A stretch of DNA of 64,000 nt. Source: Vicia villosa. Lineage: Eukaryota; Streptophyta; Magnoliopsida; Fabales; Fabaceae. Position numbers and translations under genes: made by a program. Under the pieces are notes generated by a model. It had not been told where the DNA came from. It did no database searches and saw only the letters and a program-made list of their open reading frames with translations. The stretch is from NCBI RefSeq assembly GCF_029867415.1, contig NC_081185.1, positions 108,048,566-108,112,565 of the forward strand, written 5' to 3'. Shown piece by piece: positions 10,028 to 20,079 of this stretch (position 1 is the first letter of the stretch; each line of letters starts with the position of its first letter).

Positions 10028-11819
10028 TAGGAATAATCTTATCCTTAGGTACCCACATTTTCTTGGGTCCTTTCTTGTTAGATTTTCTCAAGTTCTGATT
10101 GAACTTGGGTTTAACATTATAAGCAATAGGAGGAACAGCATGATAATTCTTAATGTGAGTTTCATGATATTTCCTAGGTTGTGTCACATGCTTCTTAGTG
10201 TGTGTTATGTGAAAACTTTGTGCATGTGAGGTGTGCCTAATATCATGAGAGTGGCCATACTTGAACTGATCATACAATGGCTTGTATGTAATTTTCATTT
10301 CATCAACAGGTTCAAGTTTGTATGGGGTTTCACCCTCATAACCAATGCCAACTCTTTTGTTTCCAGACACAGCATATATCATAGAAGCTAGCTGACTTCT
10401 GCCAATACTTCTAGATAAGAACTTTCTGAAACTTAAATCATATTCTTTCAGAATATGGTTCAGACTGGGAGTGGATTTTTCTGAATCAGAAGGAGATCCA
10501 ACATTATTGGATAATTTTAAAAGTTTTTCTTTTAATTCAGAATTCTCCAACTCAAGCTTCTTTGTTTCAAATTCAAATTGCTTTTTCAGCTTTTTGTATT
10601 TGAGACTAATCTGAGACTTGAGTTCCAGAAGTTCAGTTAGACCGGAAACTAACTCATCTCTAGTAAGTTCAGAAAATACCTCTTCAGAATCTGATTCTGA
10701 TGTAGATTCTGATCCGTCATCTTCTGTCGCCATCAGCGCACAGTTGGCCTGCTCATCTTCTGAATCATCTTCTGACTCATCCCAGGTTGCCATAAGACTT
10801 TTCTTCTTATGAAACTTCTTCTTGGGACTTTCCTTCTGAAGATTTGGACATTCATTCTTGTAGTGTCCAGGCTCATTGCATTCATAGCACATGACCTTCT
10901 TCTTGTCAAATCTTCTTTCATCAGAAGATTCTCCACGTTCAAATTTCCTTGAACTTCTGAAGCCTCTGAACTTCCTTTGCTTGGTCTTCCAGAGTTGATT
11001 TAGCCTTCTGGAAATCATGGACAGTTCATCTTCTTCTTCAGATTCTGATTCTTCAGGATCTTCTTCTTTGGCCTGAAAAGCGTTAGTGCATTTTTTGATA
11101 TTAGATTTTAATGCAATAGATTTACCTTTCTTTTGAGGCTCATTTGCGTCCAGCTCAATCTCATGACTTCTCAAGGCACTGATCAGCTCTTCCAGAGAAA
11201 CTTCATTCAGATTCTTTGCAATCTTGAATGCAGTCACCATAGGACCCCATCTTCTGGGTAAGCTTCTGATGATCTTCTTTACGTGATCAGCCTTGGTGTA
11301 TCCTTTGTCAAGAACTCTCAATCCAGCAGTCAGAGTTTGAAATCTCGAAAACATCTTTTCAATGTCTTCATCATCCTCCATCTTGAAGGCTTCATACTTC
11401 TGGATTAAGGCTAGAGCTTTAGTCTCCTTGACTTGAGCATTTCCTTCATGAGTCATTTTCAAGGACTCATATATGTCATAGGCCGTTTCCCTGTTAGATA
11501 TCTTCTCATACTCAGCATGAGAGATAGCATTCAGCAAAACAGTTCTACATTTATGATGATTCCTGAAAAGCTTCTTTTGATCATCATTCATTTCTTGCCT
11601 TGACAGCTTCACGCCTCTGGCATTTACTGGATGTTTGTAACCATCCATCAGAAGATCCCATAGATCACCATCTAGACCCAGAAAGTAACTTTCCAGTTTA
11701 TCTTTCCAGTATTCAAAGTTTTCACCATCAAATACCGGCGGTCTAGTATAACCATTGTTACCGTTGTATTGCTCAGCAGAGCCAGATGTAGATGTAGTCT
11801 TTTCACTTTCATCAACCAT
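9912..11819 (-). CDS. gag: Inner element gag (nucleocapsid polyprotein), intact 635 residues
   Basis: ATG at 11819, 87 bp inside the 5' LTR edge. The N-terminal half matches copia gag (UBN2-type): PPVFDGENFEYWKDKLESYF, then a conserved helical region to about residue 230. A CX2CX4HX4C zinc knuckle CYECNEPGHYKNEC (near residue 305) follows a basic FRGFRSS stretch, then a Ser/Asp/Glu-rich segment and a Lys/Leu coiled-coil segment. The C-terminal basic, His-rich part leads to the protease, which lies in another frame. Gag forms the virus-like particle in the cytoplasm and binds the RNA. No stop or frameshift is present, so this may still be made. Confidence 0.9.
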   Translation of the reverse strand: MVDESEKTTSTSGSAEQYNGNNGYTRPPVFDGENFEYWKDKLESYFLGLDGDLWDLLMDGYKHPVNARGVKLSRQEMNDDQKKLFRNHHKCRTVLLNAISHAEYEKISNRETAYDIYESLKMTHEGNAQVKETKALALIQKYEAFKMEDDEDIEKMFSRFQTLTAGLRVLDKGYTKADHVKKIIRSLPRRWGPMVTAFKIAKNLNEVSLEELISALRSHEIELDANEPQKKGKSIALKSNIKKCTNAFQAKEEDPEESESEEEDELSMISRRLNQLWKTKQRKFRGFRSSRKFERGESSDERRFDKKKVMCYECNEPGHYKNECPNLQKESPKKKFHKKKSLMATWDESEDDSEDEQANCALMATEDDGSESTSESDSEEVFSELTRDELVSGLTELLELKSQISLKYKKLKKQFEFETKKLELENSELKEKLLKLSNNVGSPSDSEKSTPSLNHILKEYDLSFRKFLSRSIGRSQLASMIYAVSGNKRVGIGYEGETPYKLEPVDEMKITYKPLYDQFKYGHSHDIRHTSHAQSFHITHTKKHVTQPRKYHETHIKNYHAVPPIAYNVKPKFNQNLRKSNKKGPKKMWVPKDKIIPIADILDCKKDKAQHVMVSGLWMLATHDRKKVYVPRPGA

Positions 11820-11892
11820 CTTTTAAATGAAGCGTTTTTCTCTTCCTGAATCTTTTCTAAACACGGTTAAGTGCTTGCACCTTAGAACCGGC

Positions 11893-11904
11893 GCTCTGAT
11901 GCCA
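11893..11904 (-). other. Primer binding site, inner element
   Basis: The minus strand reads TGGCATCAGAGC two bases after the 5' LTR. It matches the 3' end complement of initiator tRNA-Met as used by copia elements (TGGTATCAGAGC in the outer copy) except for one T-to-C change. Confidence 0.88.
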
Positions 11905-11906
11905 AT

Positions 11907-13188
11907 TGAAGGATAGAAAAACACTTAGAAAGGGGGGGATTGAATAAGTGTGACTTTAAATCTTGGACGATAAAAATAAATTGCACAATTATTTTTATCC
12001 TGGTTCGCTGTTAACGAAGCTACTCCAGTCCACCCCCGCAGAGATGATTTACCTCAACTGAGGATTTAATCCACTAATCGCACGGATTACAATGGTTTTC
12101 CACTTAGCCGCAACTAAGTCTTCCAGAGTCTTCTGATCACAACCTGATCACTCCAGGAACAACTGCTTAGTTCACTCCTAAGACTTTTCTAGAGTCTACT
12201 GATCAACACGATCACTCTAGGCTTAGTTCACTCCTAAGACTTTCTGCTCAGCCAACTGCCAAGACTTCCTCTAGAGTATTCTGATCAACCTGATCACTCT
12301 AGTTACAAACTGCTCAGCCAACTGCCAAGACTTCCTAGAGTATACTGATCAACCGATCACTCTAGTTCTTTACAACTTAATGTAATTCTAAGAGTTTACA
12401 AATGCTTCTTAAAAGCGATAATCACAACTGTGATATTTCTCTTACAGTTTAAGCTTAATCTCACTAAAATATTACAACAGCAATGTAGTGAACTTTGATG
12501 AAGATGAAGATTCTGAGTTTAGATTTGAACAGCGTTTCAGCAAGTTAATTTGAATTGTCTTTGTTCAGGATCGTTAACCTTGCTTCTCATCAGAACTTCA
12601 TATTTATAGGCGTTGAGAAGATGACCGTTGAATGCATTTAATGCTTTGCGTGTTCCGTACAGCTTTGCATTTAATGTTATACGCTTTTGTCAACTACCTC
12701 GAGCCTTGTTCACGCTGTGTCTACTGACGTAGCCTTTAGTAGCTTTAACGTTCCTTTTGTCAGTCAGCGTAGCTTGCCACGTGTACTTCCTTCTGATCTG
12801 ATGTTTGTGAATACGACGTTTGAATATCATCAGAGTCAAACAGCTTGGTGCATAGCATCTTCTGATCTTCTGACCTTGAAGTGCTTCTGAGCGTGATACC
12901 ATCTTCTGATCTTCAGTGCTTCTGATCTCATGTTCTTCTGATGCTTCCATAGACCCATGTTCTGATTCTGCTTCGACCATCTTCTGATGTCTTGCCAGAC
13001 CATGTTCTGATGTTGCATGCTGAACCATTTGAGACACATCTTCTGAGCGCTGAATTATGCGTACTCTATATATATTTCCTGAAAGGGAAATTGCATTGGA
13101 TTAGAGTACCATATTATCTTAAGCAAAATTCATATTATTGTTATCATCAAAACTAAGATAATTGATAAGAACAAATCTTGTTCTAACA
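11907..13188 (-). repeat. 5' LTR of inner Sirevirus, with promoter
   Basis: 1282 bp, same structure as the 3' LTR at 4183-5464 (offset 7724). The TATA box TATAAATA is at 12601-12608. As the upstream LTR it would drive transcription leftwards through gag. The U3 part holds the iterated TCAGAAG motif; the palindromic ~70-bp repeats fall downstream of TATA, in the transcribed part. One base difference from the partner LTR was seen. Confidence 0.95.
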
Positions 13189-13193
13189 AAAAC
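13189..13193. repeat. 5-bp target-site duplication, right copy
   Basis: AAAAC, matching 4178-4182 on the other side of the inner element. Confidence 0.93.
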
Positions 13194-14688
13194 CAATGCC
13201 TACTCTTTTGTTTCCAGACACAGCATATATCATAGAAGCTAGCTGACTTCTGCCAATACTTCTAGATAAGAACTTCCTGAAACTTAAATCATATTCTTTC
13301 AGAATATGGTTTAGACTGGGAATGGATTTTTCTGAATCAGAAGGAGATCCAACATTATTGGATAATTTTAAAAGTTTTTCTTTTAATTCAGAATTCTCCA
13401 ACTCAAGCTTCTTTGTTTCAAATTCAAATTGCTTTTTCAGCTTTTTGTATTTGAGACTAATCTGAGACTTGAGTTCCAGAAGTTCAGTTAGACCGGAAAC
13501 TAACTCATCTCTAGTAAGTTCAGAAAATACCTCTTCAGAATCTGATTCTGATGTAGATTCTGATCCGTCATCTTCTGTCGCCATCAGCGCACAGTTAGCC
13601 TGCTCATCTTCAGAGTCTGAATCATCTTCTGACTCATCCCAGGTTGCCATAAGACTTTTCTTCTTATGAAACTTCTTCTTGGGATTTTCCTTCTGAAGAT
13701 TTGGACATTCATTCTTGTAGTGTCCAGGCTCATTGCATTCATAGCACATGACCTTCTTCTTGTCAAATCTTCTGTCATCGGAAGATTCTCCACGTTCAAA
13801 TTTCTTTGAACTTCTGAAGCCTCTGAACTTCCTTTGCTTGGTCTTCCAGAGTTGATTTAGCCTTCTGGAGATCAGGGACAGTTCATCTTCTTCTTCAGAT
13901 TCTGATTCTTCAGGATCTTCTTCTCTAGCCTGAAAAGCGTTAGTGCATTTCTTGATATTGGATTTTAATGCAATAGACATACCTTTCTTTTGAGGCTCAT
14001 TTGCGTCCAGCTCTATTTCATGACTCCTCAAGGCACTGATAAGCTCTTCCAGAGAAACTTCATTCAGATTCTTTGCAATCTTGAATGCAGTCACCATAGG
14101 ACCCCATCTTCTGGGTAAGCTTCTGATGATCTTCTTTACGTGATCAGCCTTGGTGTATCCCTTGTCAAGAACTCTCAATCCAGCAGTAAGAGTTTGAAAT
14201 CTTGAAAACATCTTTTCAATGTCTTCATCATCCTCCATCTTGAAGGCTTCATACTTCTGGATTAAAGCTAGAGCTTTAGTCTCCTTAACTTGAGCATTTC
14301 CTTCATGAGTCATTTTCAAGGACTCATATATGTCATAGGCCGTTTCCCTGTTAGATATCTTCTCATACTCAGCATGAGAGATAGCATTCAGCAAAACAGT
14401 TCTGCATTTATGATGATTCCTGAAAAGCTTTTTCTGATCATCATCCATTTCTTGCCTTGTTAGCTTTACGCCTCTGGCATTTACAGGATGTTTGTAACCA
14501 TCCATCAGAAGATCCCATAGATCACCATCTAGACCAAGAAAGTAACTTTCCAGTTTATCTTTCCAGTATTCAAAGTTTTCACCATCAAATACCGGCGGTC
14601 TAGTATAACCATTGTTACCGTTGTATTGCTCAGCAGAGCCAGATGTAGATGCAGGTGTAGGTGTAGTCTTTTCACTTTCATCAACCAT
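13194..14688 (-). pseudogene. gag: Outer element gag, N-terminal part, split by inner insertion
   Basis: ATG at 14688. It follows inner gag closely (same UBN2-type region, same CX2CX4HX4C knuckle CYECNEPGHYKNEC) with small differences, such as a few extra Thr/Pro/Ala codons near the start and two extra residues in the acidic segment. The frame reaches SGNKRVGIGF at the insertion point and would end in the inner LTR. The rest lies at 3752-4182. Confidence 0.92.
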
Positions 14689-14758
14689 CTTTTACTGAAG
14701 CGTTTTTCTCTTCCTGAATCTTTTCTAAACACGGTTAAGTGCTTGCACCTTAGAACCA

Positions 14759-14771
14759 GGCTCTGATACCA
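14759..14771 (-). other. Primer binding site, outer element
   Basis: The minus strand reads TGGTATCAGAGCC two bases after the LTR end, the standard initiator tRNA-Met complement of copia elements. Confidence 0.92.
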
Positions 14772-14773
14772 AT

Positions 14774-15988
14774 TGAAGGATAGAAAAACACTTAGAAAGG
14801 GGGGGGTTTGAATAAGTGTAGCTTTAAAAACTTGACAGATAAAAATAAATTGCACAGTTATTTTTATCCTGGTTCGTTGTTAACTAAACTACTCCAGTCC
14901 ACCCCCGCAGAGATGATTTACCTCAACTGAGGATTTAATCCACTAATCGCACGGATTACAATGGTTTTCCACTTAGTCCGCAACTAAGTCTTCCAGAGTC
15001 TTCTGATCACACACTGATCACTCCAGGAACAACTGCTTAGATACCCTCTAAGACTTTTTCTAGAGTCTACTGATCAACACGATCACTCTAGTTACAACTT
15101 GCTTAGTTCACTCCTAAGACTTCCCTAGAGTATTCTGATCAACACGATCACTCTAGTTCCTTACAACTTAATGTAATCAATTCTAAGAGTTTACAAATGC
15201 TTCTTAAAAGCGATAATCACAACTGTGATATTTCTCTTAACGTTTAAGCTTAATCTCACTAAAATATTACAACAGCAATGTAGTGAGCTTTGATGAAGAT
15301 GAAGATTCTGAGTTTTGATTTGAACAGAGTTTCAGCAAGTTGATATGAGTTGTTTTTGGTGCAGAATCGTTAACCTTGCTTCTCATCAGAACTTCATATT
15401 TATAGGCGTTGGAGAAGATGACCGTTGAATGCATTTAATGCTTTGCGTGTTCCGTACAGCATCGCATTTAATGTTATACGCTTTTGTCAACTACCTCGAG
15501 CCTTGTTCACGCTGTGTCTACTGACGTAGCCTTTAGTAGCTTTTAACGTTCCTTTTGTCAGTCAGCGTAGCCTGCCACTTGTACTTTCTTCTGATCTGAT
15601 GTTTGTGAATACAACGTTTGAATATCATCAGAGTCAAACAGCTTGGTGCATAGCATCTTCTGATCTTCTGACCTTGAAGTGCTTCTGAGCGTGATACCAT
15701 CTTCTGAGCTTCAGTGCTTCTGATCTCATGTTCTTCTGATGCTTCCATAGACCCATGTTCTGATTCTGCTTCGACCATCTTCTGATGTCTTGCCAGACCA
15801 TGTTCTGATGTTGCATGCTGAACCATTTGAGACAAAGCTTCTGAGCGCTGAATTATGCGTACTCTTTATATATATTTCCTGAAAGGGAAATTGCATTGGA
15901 TTAGAGTACCATATTATCGTAAGCAAAATTCATATTATTGTTATCATCAAAACTAAGATAATTGATCAGAACAAATCTTGTTCTAACA
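14774..15988 (-). repeat. 5' LTR of outer Sirevirus
   Basis: 1215 bp, TGTTAGAACAAG...CCTTCA on the minus strand, TATA box at 15397-15404. It is shorter than the inner LTRs because it has fewer of the ~70-bp CTAGAGT/ACTCTAG palindromic units (about 15040-15160). It also carries scattered substitutions, so it belongs to the same family but another copy. It abuts the truncated plant-mobile-domain exon at 15989. Confidence 0.95.
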
Positions 15989-17011
15989 CATGCTTTGTGG
16001 ACAAGAGCGCCAGGTACGTCGACGTGACCTACCTCCGCTATTTCATGGACCTGGATACCGTTCACCAGTGGAACTGGGGGGCAGCTACTCTGGCATATCT
16101 CTACCAGAAGCTGAATGAGGCTTCCAACTGGAGGACGAGGCAGCTGGTCGGATCCTGCACTCTGCTTACGGTACGTTTGATTTTAACACATTCTCGTATT
16201 TATTTTTTTATTTATGTTTCGTATTTATTTTTAATACATTATCGTATTTGTGTTTCAGAGCTGGATCATCTCCTACTTCTCCCGCATCCACGGCTTCCAC
16301 ATCGATCCTGCGTACGTTGACGCCATGCCCAGGGCCGCCAGATACGACCTCCAGAGGGGGAACGATGCGGTGGGACCATACCGCCTGTACCTGGACCGCA
16401 CGATACACGACGACGTCACCTGGAGGCCGTTCGCCGACTATGCTCAGGTTGTCCCCTTCGACGGGGTTGCTCTATATTCAGGCTGGTTGGCATGCGGGAC
16501 CGGCATCATGGTCCGGTATCTCCCGGAGCGGTGCATGCGGCAGTTTGGGTTCGTGCAGATCATACCCAGGTCACCCTTCGAGGCTGCTCCTGACACAGTG
16601 ACCAGAGTGCAGCTCACTGCCATATGGGAGGAGTGGCAGCATCATGTGGTACCGGAGGAGTACCGTCGCATGCGGGTCACCCAGGACTGGCACAGTGTGG
16701 AGGGGTACGTCACATGGTTCTACCGGGTGTCCCATCCTCTCTTGAGACCCGACGTTCCCGGCGCTCCTAGGCCAGCACACGAGGAGATCCTGGAGAACCG
16801 GCAGGCGGAGGATGACCACGCCATCGATCTCCTTCCGATCTGCCAGCGGATAGAGATGCTTGGGCGGGACGCGTTGCATCGAGGTGTCATTCATCAGGGC
16901 GGACCAGAGGCAGTCGCCGTGATGGAGATGATCGTCACTGATGCGGGCCGTGCGGCGGGGTACAGGCGGCAAAGGAGGGCCCAGGGTGAGCGGGTTAGGC
17001 ACACCCAGTAG
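15989..17011 (+). pseudogene. Plant mobile domain (MAIN/PMD-like) gene, 5' end destroyed by Sirevirus insertion
   Basis: Two exons remain. Exon 1 (15991-16170) reads CFVDKSARYVDVTYLRYF...GSCTLLT. The intron is 16171-16258 (GTACGT...TTTCAG, phase 0). Exon 2 (16259-17011, stop TAG) starts SWIISYFSRIHGF and has the PMD words AVGPYRLYLDRTIHDDVTWRPF and PEEYRRMRVTQDWHSVEGYV. About 310 residues are left; the normal N-terminus is missing at the LTR edge. PMD proteins (aminotransferase-like plant mobile domain) occur both as host regulators of silencing and development and inside transposons. The exons are GC-rich against AT-rich surroundings. No stop or frameshift is visible, so the truncation looks recent. 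Host gene or transposon-captured copy cannot be told here. Confidence 0.8.
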
Positions 17012-17235
17012 TGGTGGGGTTTATTCATTTTTTGATTTTGGATTGTATATTTAGCACACTATTTTTATTTATTTCGGTTTGTATATAATATTTTCATATT
17101 AGTATTTTTTTTGTTTATTTATCATATTAGTGTTTTCGGTCTATCTATTGTTTATTTTATTTGCCGGTAACGCTTAATTAAAATGCGGTTGCGTTTAAGA
17201 AAAAACATTAAAAAAAAAACACAGTTTCTGCATAA

Positions 17236-17382
17236 TTCGGAAATGAACTTCCGAATTCACCCCCCAGGTGTTTTCGGATGTTCATCTCCGAACGCACCCC
17301 CCATGAGGTGTTTTCGGAGATGAACTTCCGAATCAAGGAAATTTTTTTTAAAAAAAAAGCGCTTCGGAAGTTCATTTCCGAA
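17236..17382. repeat. Four copies of a 20-bp imperfect palindrome
   Basis: TTCGGAAATGAACTTCCGAA (17236-17255) and variants at 17273-17292, 17313-17332 and 17363-17382, spaced 37, 40 and 50 bp, each self-complementary around TGAA/TTCA. They begin about 225 bp past the PMD stop codon. Between them are CACCCCCCA-type stretches and an A/T-run. Function unknown. Confidence 0.75.
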
Positions 17383-17839
17383 GCAGAGGTAGTTTGGGAA
17401 TTTCGCTGGGGGTGACCCCCCATAGGGAAGTGGGTAAAGAAATTTTCTAAAAATATCATGCTTACGATTGTTTAACAGTTTAATCGTTTTCTCATTAGAC
17501 AATTAAGATACGATAAAATAAAAACCTAAATCTTAAAATCTAGATGGACATGAGAGTGGTTATGATCTCATTCCCTATCAATCTTAACCCTTCTCCCTCG
17601 TTGATTCAATTATTTATTTATCTTTTGTTATGTAAATATATCTATGTTAAATCTATCATTGCATTTTGCATACCATGACATAAAGCTTACCAAAATTAAG
17701 CCGAATCACATTTTGGTATTGATTAAAACCAAAAGTATTTTAAACATTGACTTACAAAAAGGTAGAATAAGATAAAATTCTAGTGTTATAATTCAATGCC
17801 TTGAATCTTACTCCAACCACAAAGCTAAAGTTCTCATTC
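17383..17839. other. AT-rich intergenic sequence
   Basis: No gene, RNA or recognisable repeat seen. The right part is presumably the 3' flank and possible 3' UTR of the LOB-domain gene. Confidence 0.5.
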
Positions 17840-18967
17840 TCAAGGCAAATCTTGAAGCTCCTGGTCATGGAGCTCTTGATGATAGGAATAGTATGATGGA
17901 TTGCCAATGTTGCTTAATTCAAAAGGTGTTGGATGATATTGATCATGTTGAAGAGGGGGGTGATCAAAGTACATTGAAGTGCTTTGAGGCTGTTGAAACT
18001 GAGGATCTTCGGAGATGCGATTCAATATGGAAAGACGAGCTTGAACATAGGCTAACTCAGCTTGCAACTCCACAACCTTGTATTAATATTCATGTAAATA
18101 ATTACCTTAAAAACTCATATAAAACATTTAAACATATCAAAGAAATGTTCAACATGTTCTATCATGCATTCAATGTTTGAAATCACAAGACATTTAAATT
18201 TGTATAAGGGGCATGCGGAGTTAGTGAATGTTTTCCATATATAACCTAACCAAACCTGACAAACGTGTCAAAGCAAACAGAACATACTCCATACTATGTA
18301 ATGTAAGTCTTTGGCTTACGTGCAATGTGTCACACTTAACAGTGGTTTTTGTCATCCCACTGTTAAAAAAAAAGTACACATTCTACAGTGTTCTTTCTTC
18401 GATATGATATTATTATCCTTGATACCGACATTGACACGTCAACACAGATAAAAATTTATAAATATAATATATTAAACATATAATAACATATGTCAGTGTT
18501 GTGTTATCATCGGACACCGACATATCAATTACAAAACACATCTTTGTTCAGAGATATCGGTGTTATAGAGCTTATATTATTATATACTTAGAAATACAGC
18601 AATAGCATTTGAACTGTGATGAGTGATTTGAATATATATTAGAAGACATATATACCTGTTGTTGAAGAGAAAAGATGTGAGCAACACAACCATACACAGG
18701 GTCAGTAGCCCTAGCAAGAGCCTCATAGCAGAGAGTAACAACAGCATCAAGACGTTTATGAACTGGAATGCGTGTGAGTAGCTTAGATGCATTGCTAGCA
18801 CCAAACACTTTGTGAATAGCAGCAAAATGAGCACTTCCTTGACCTGATGACTCAAAGTATGGTGCAAATATGCAACAACCTTTCACACACTTTCTTCTTA
18901 GAAACTTGCACGCACCACAAGGTCCACCACCATCACCATCTCTACTACCACCACATCCCAAATCCAT
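17840..18967 (-). CDS. LOB-domain (LBD/ASL) transcription factor, class I, two exons
   Basis: Exon 1 is 18656-18967 (104 codons, ATG 18967); the intron is 18077-18655 (GT...AG, phase 0); exon 2 is 17840-18076 (stop TGA). The product is 182 residues. After a Gly-rich start come the LOB C-block [15 protein letters not shown], a GAS block ([18 protein letters not shown]) and the Leu-zipper-like coil [18 protein letters not shown]. The tail is Gln/His/Tyr-rich. LBD proteins bind DNA in the nucleus and control lateral-organ, root and vascular development. The intron directly before the coil is typical of the family. Oddities: an extra Cys right after the fourth finger Cys (GCC instead of GC before IFAPYF) and one extra residue in ESSGQG. 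It is close to the group with LBD18/19/20/30; the exact member is not assignable by eye. Confidence 0.92.
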
Positions 18968-19055
18968 TCTCTCTCTCTGAGGTCTTTTCTAAACTCTACT
19001 GACTGATTTTCTTGTGTGCTTCTCTCTTATTAACTCAACCTTTGTGGACACCTCC

Positions 19056-19063
19056 TTTATATA
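19056..19063 (-). promoter_or_regulatory. TATA box of the minus-strand LBD gene
   Basis: TATATAAA on the minus strand, about 90 bp upstream of ATG 18967, with a CT-rich stretch before the start codon. Position and sequence suit a plant core promoter. Confidence 0.6.
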
Positions 19064-19467
19064 TTACTACAACTTTTCACTTTTTGCCTTTTGAGTGTAC
19101 GTGTGATAAAAAGAAAAACAAATAAAAAAGGTGAATAGATATGTAAGAAGTCAAGTCATGTCATAAGAAGGGTACACTGCATAAGAGAATAAAAGTTATT
19201 CAGAGTAGTTACCTAGTTAGTTATAGATAGGTTATGTAACAAAAAAAAGTTATAGGTAGGTTTTAATTAAGTAGAATAGGCCATTACTAGATTTCATTAT
19301 GAGAAAGTAAAATTAACTAATGATTGTTTTAATCAAGATTCAATCTCAAATAATTTTCAATAATTTGAAGTTTATTGATAAATGAGTGCAACCCATTATT
19401 TGTAATACAAAATGAGGGGAACTAAAAAAAACATTATATTATGGCAAAAACTACACACAAGTTTTAA
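19064..19467. other. Upstream region of LBD gene, AT-rich
   Basis: No gene seen. Presumably promoter-proximal DNA of the minus-strand LBD gene; no clear regulatory word could be singled out. Confidence 0.4.
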
Positions 19468-19984
19468 GATATTAGCATGGTTTTAAATTGCGGACAACAT
19501 CATCTGATGCGGCCGTAATATTGCGGTTGCGGTAGTGTCTGCATCCGCATCAGGCCGCAATTGCGGTGTGATTACAAAGTACAATAAAAACCGCATCATA
19601 ACACCGCATCGACCGCATTATAACACCGCATCGGCCGTATCAAGCCGCATCAGACTGCATCAGGCCGCAAGAGATTATGCAATGCTCACAAAAATTGGTC
19701 TACCTTCTTTTTTAATTACATAGTAGATTTAAGATATATTTTAAAAGAATTAGTCATATTCAAAAGGTTGACGAATTGTTAACGAGAAATCTAAGAAAAT
19801 TTAGAGAGGAAAAAGAAGAAATGAGAAATCGAAAATAAATAATAAAATATAATATTTTATGTTCATAAATATGAATTCACGCCGCAACGACCGCATTCCG
19901 CATCGCAACAATCGCAATATCCGCAACGCAGTGACCGCAACCGCATCCGCAGCCGCAACTACAATTTAAAACCATGGATATTAA
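19468..19984. mobile_element. hAT-like MITE (501 bp) with 15-bp TIRs and 8-bp TSD
   Basis: The termini CATGGTTTTAAATTG (19476-19490) and CAATTTAAAACCATG (19962-19976) are perfect inverted repeats. The flanks are GATATTAG (19468-19475) and GATATTAA (19977-19984), 7 of 8 matching, the size used by hAT transposases. The interior is rich in iterated CCGCATC/GCCGCA words near both ends and AT-rich in the middle, with no coding. Non-autonomous. Confidence 0.7.
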
Positions 19985-20079
19985 ATATATGAACTTTTTC
20001 ACCATGTTTAGATTTACAAAAGTTTTTTGCGAAGAGGCGTGGATGGTAAGTGAAAAACCTCTTAGATCAATTGGTTAGA

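Larger units (their letters stand above)
4183..13188 (-). mobile_element. Inner, complete Sirevirus-type copia retrotransposon (9006 bp), pol partly deleted
   Basis: Both LTRs (4183-5464 and 11907-13188) are 1282 bp and begin TGTTAGAAC and end CCTTCA in the sense direction. The element has a 5-bp target duplication, a PBS next to the 5' LTR, a PPT next to the 3' LTR, gag, protease/integrase, and an intact 395-codon ORF3. About 1364 bp of pol (most of RT and all RNase H) is missing compared with the outer copy, and a 1-base insertion ends pol just before that. By eye the two LTRs differ at one base (A at about 5069 versus C at about 12799), so insertion is very recent. Without RT it would need enzymes from another copy. 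Confidence 0.95.
1..15988 (-). mobile_element. Outer Sirevirus-type Ty1/copia retrotransposon, left end outside the window
   Basis: The 5' LTR (14774-15988), PBS (14759-14771) and gag start (14688) lie at the right. After the inner insertion (4183-13188) the same gag frame resumes at 4182 and leads into pol (to 733) and the start of a third ORF at 261. Removing the inner element and one copy of its 5-bp target duplication restores gag continuity. The order gag, protease, integrase, RT, RNase H is that of Ty1/copia. The extra ORF after pol and the repeated polypurine tracts in its sister element fit the Sirevirus lineage. The 3' LTR lies beyond position 1, so the flanking target duplication cannot be checked. 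The right flank is a plant-mobile-domain gene broken by this insertion. Confidence 0.9.

Noticed and set aside
16571..17002. 143-codon minus-strand frame opposite PMD exon 2
   Set aside because: A shadow of the GC-rich plus-strand exon, which carries clear PMD motifs and correct splice sites.
17236..17382. Palindromic repeats considered as a CRISPR array
   Set aside because: Plant nuclear context, unequal short spacers and self-complementary units; not CRISPR.
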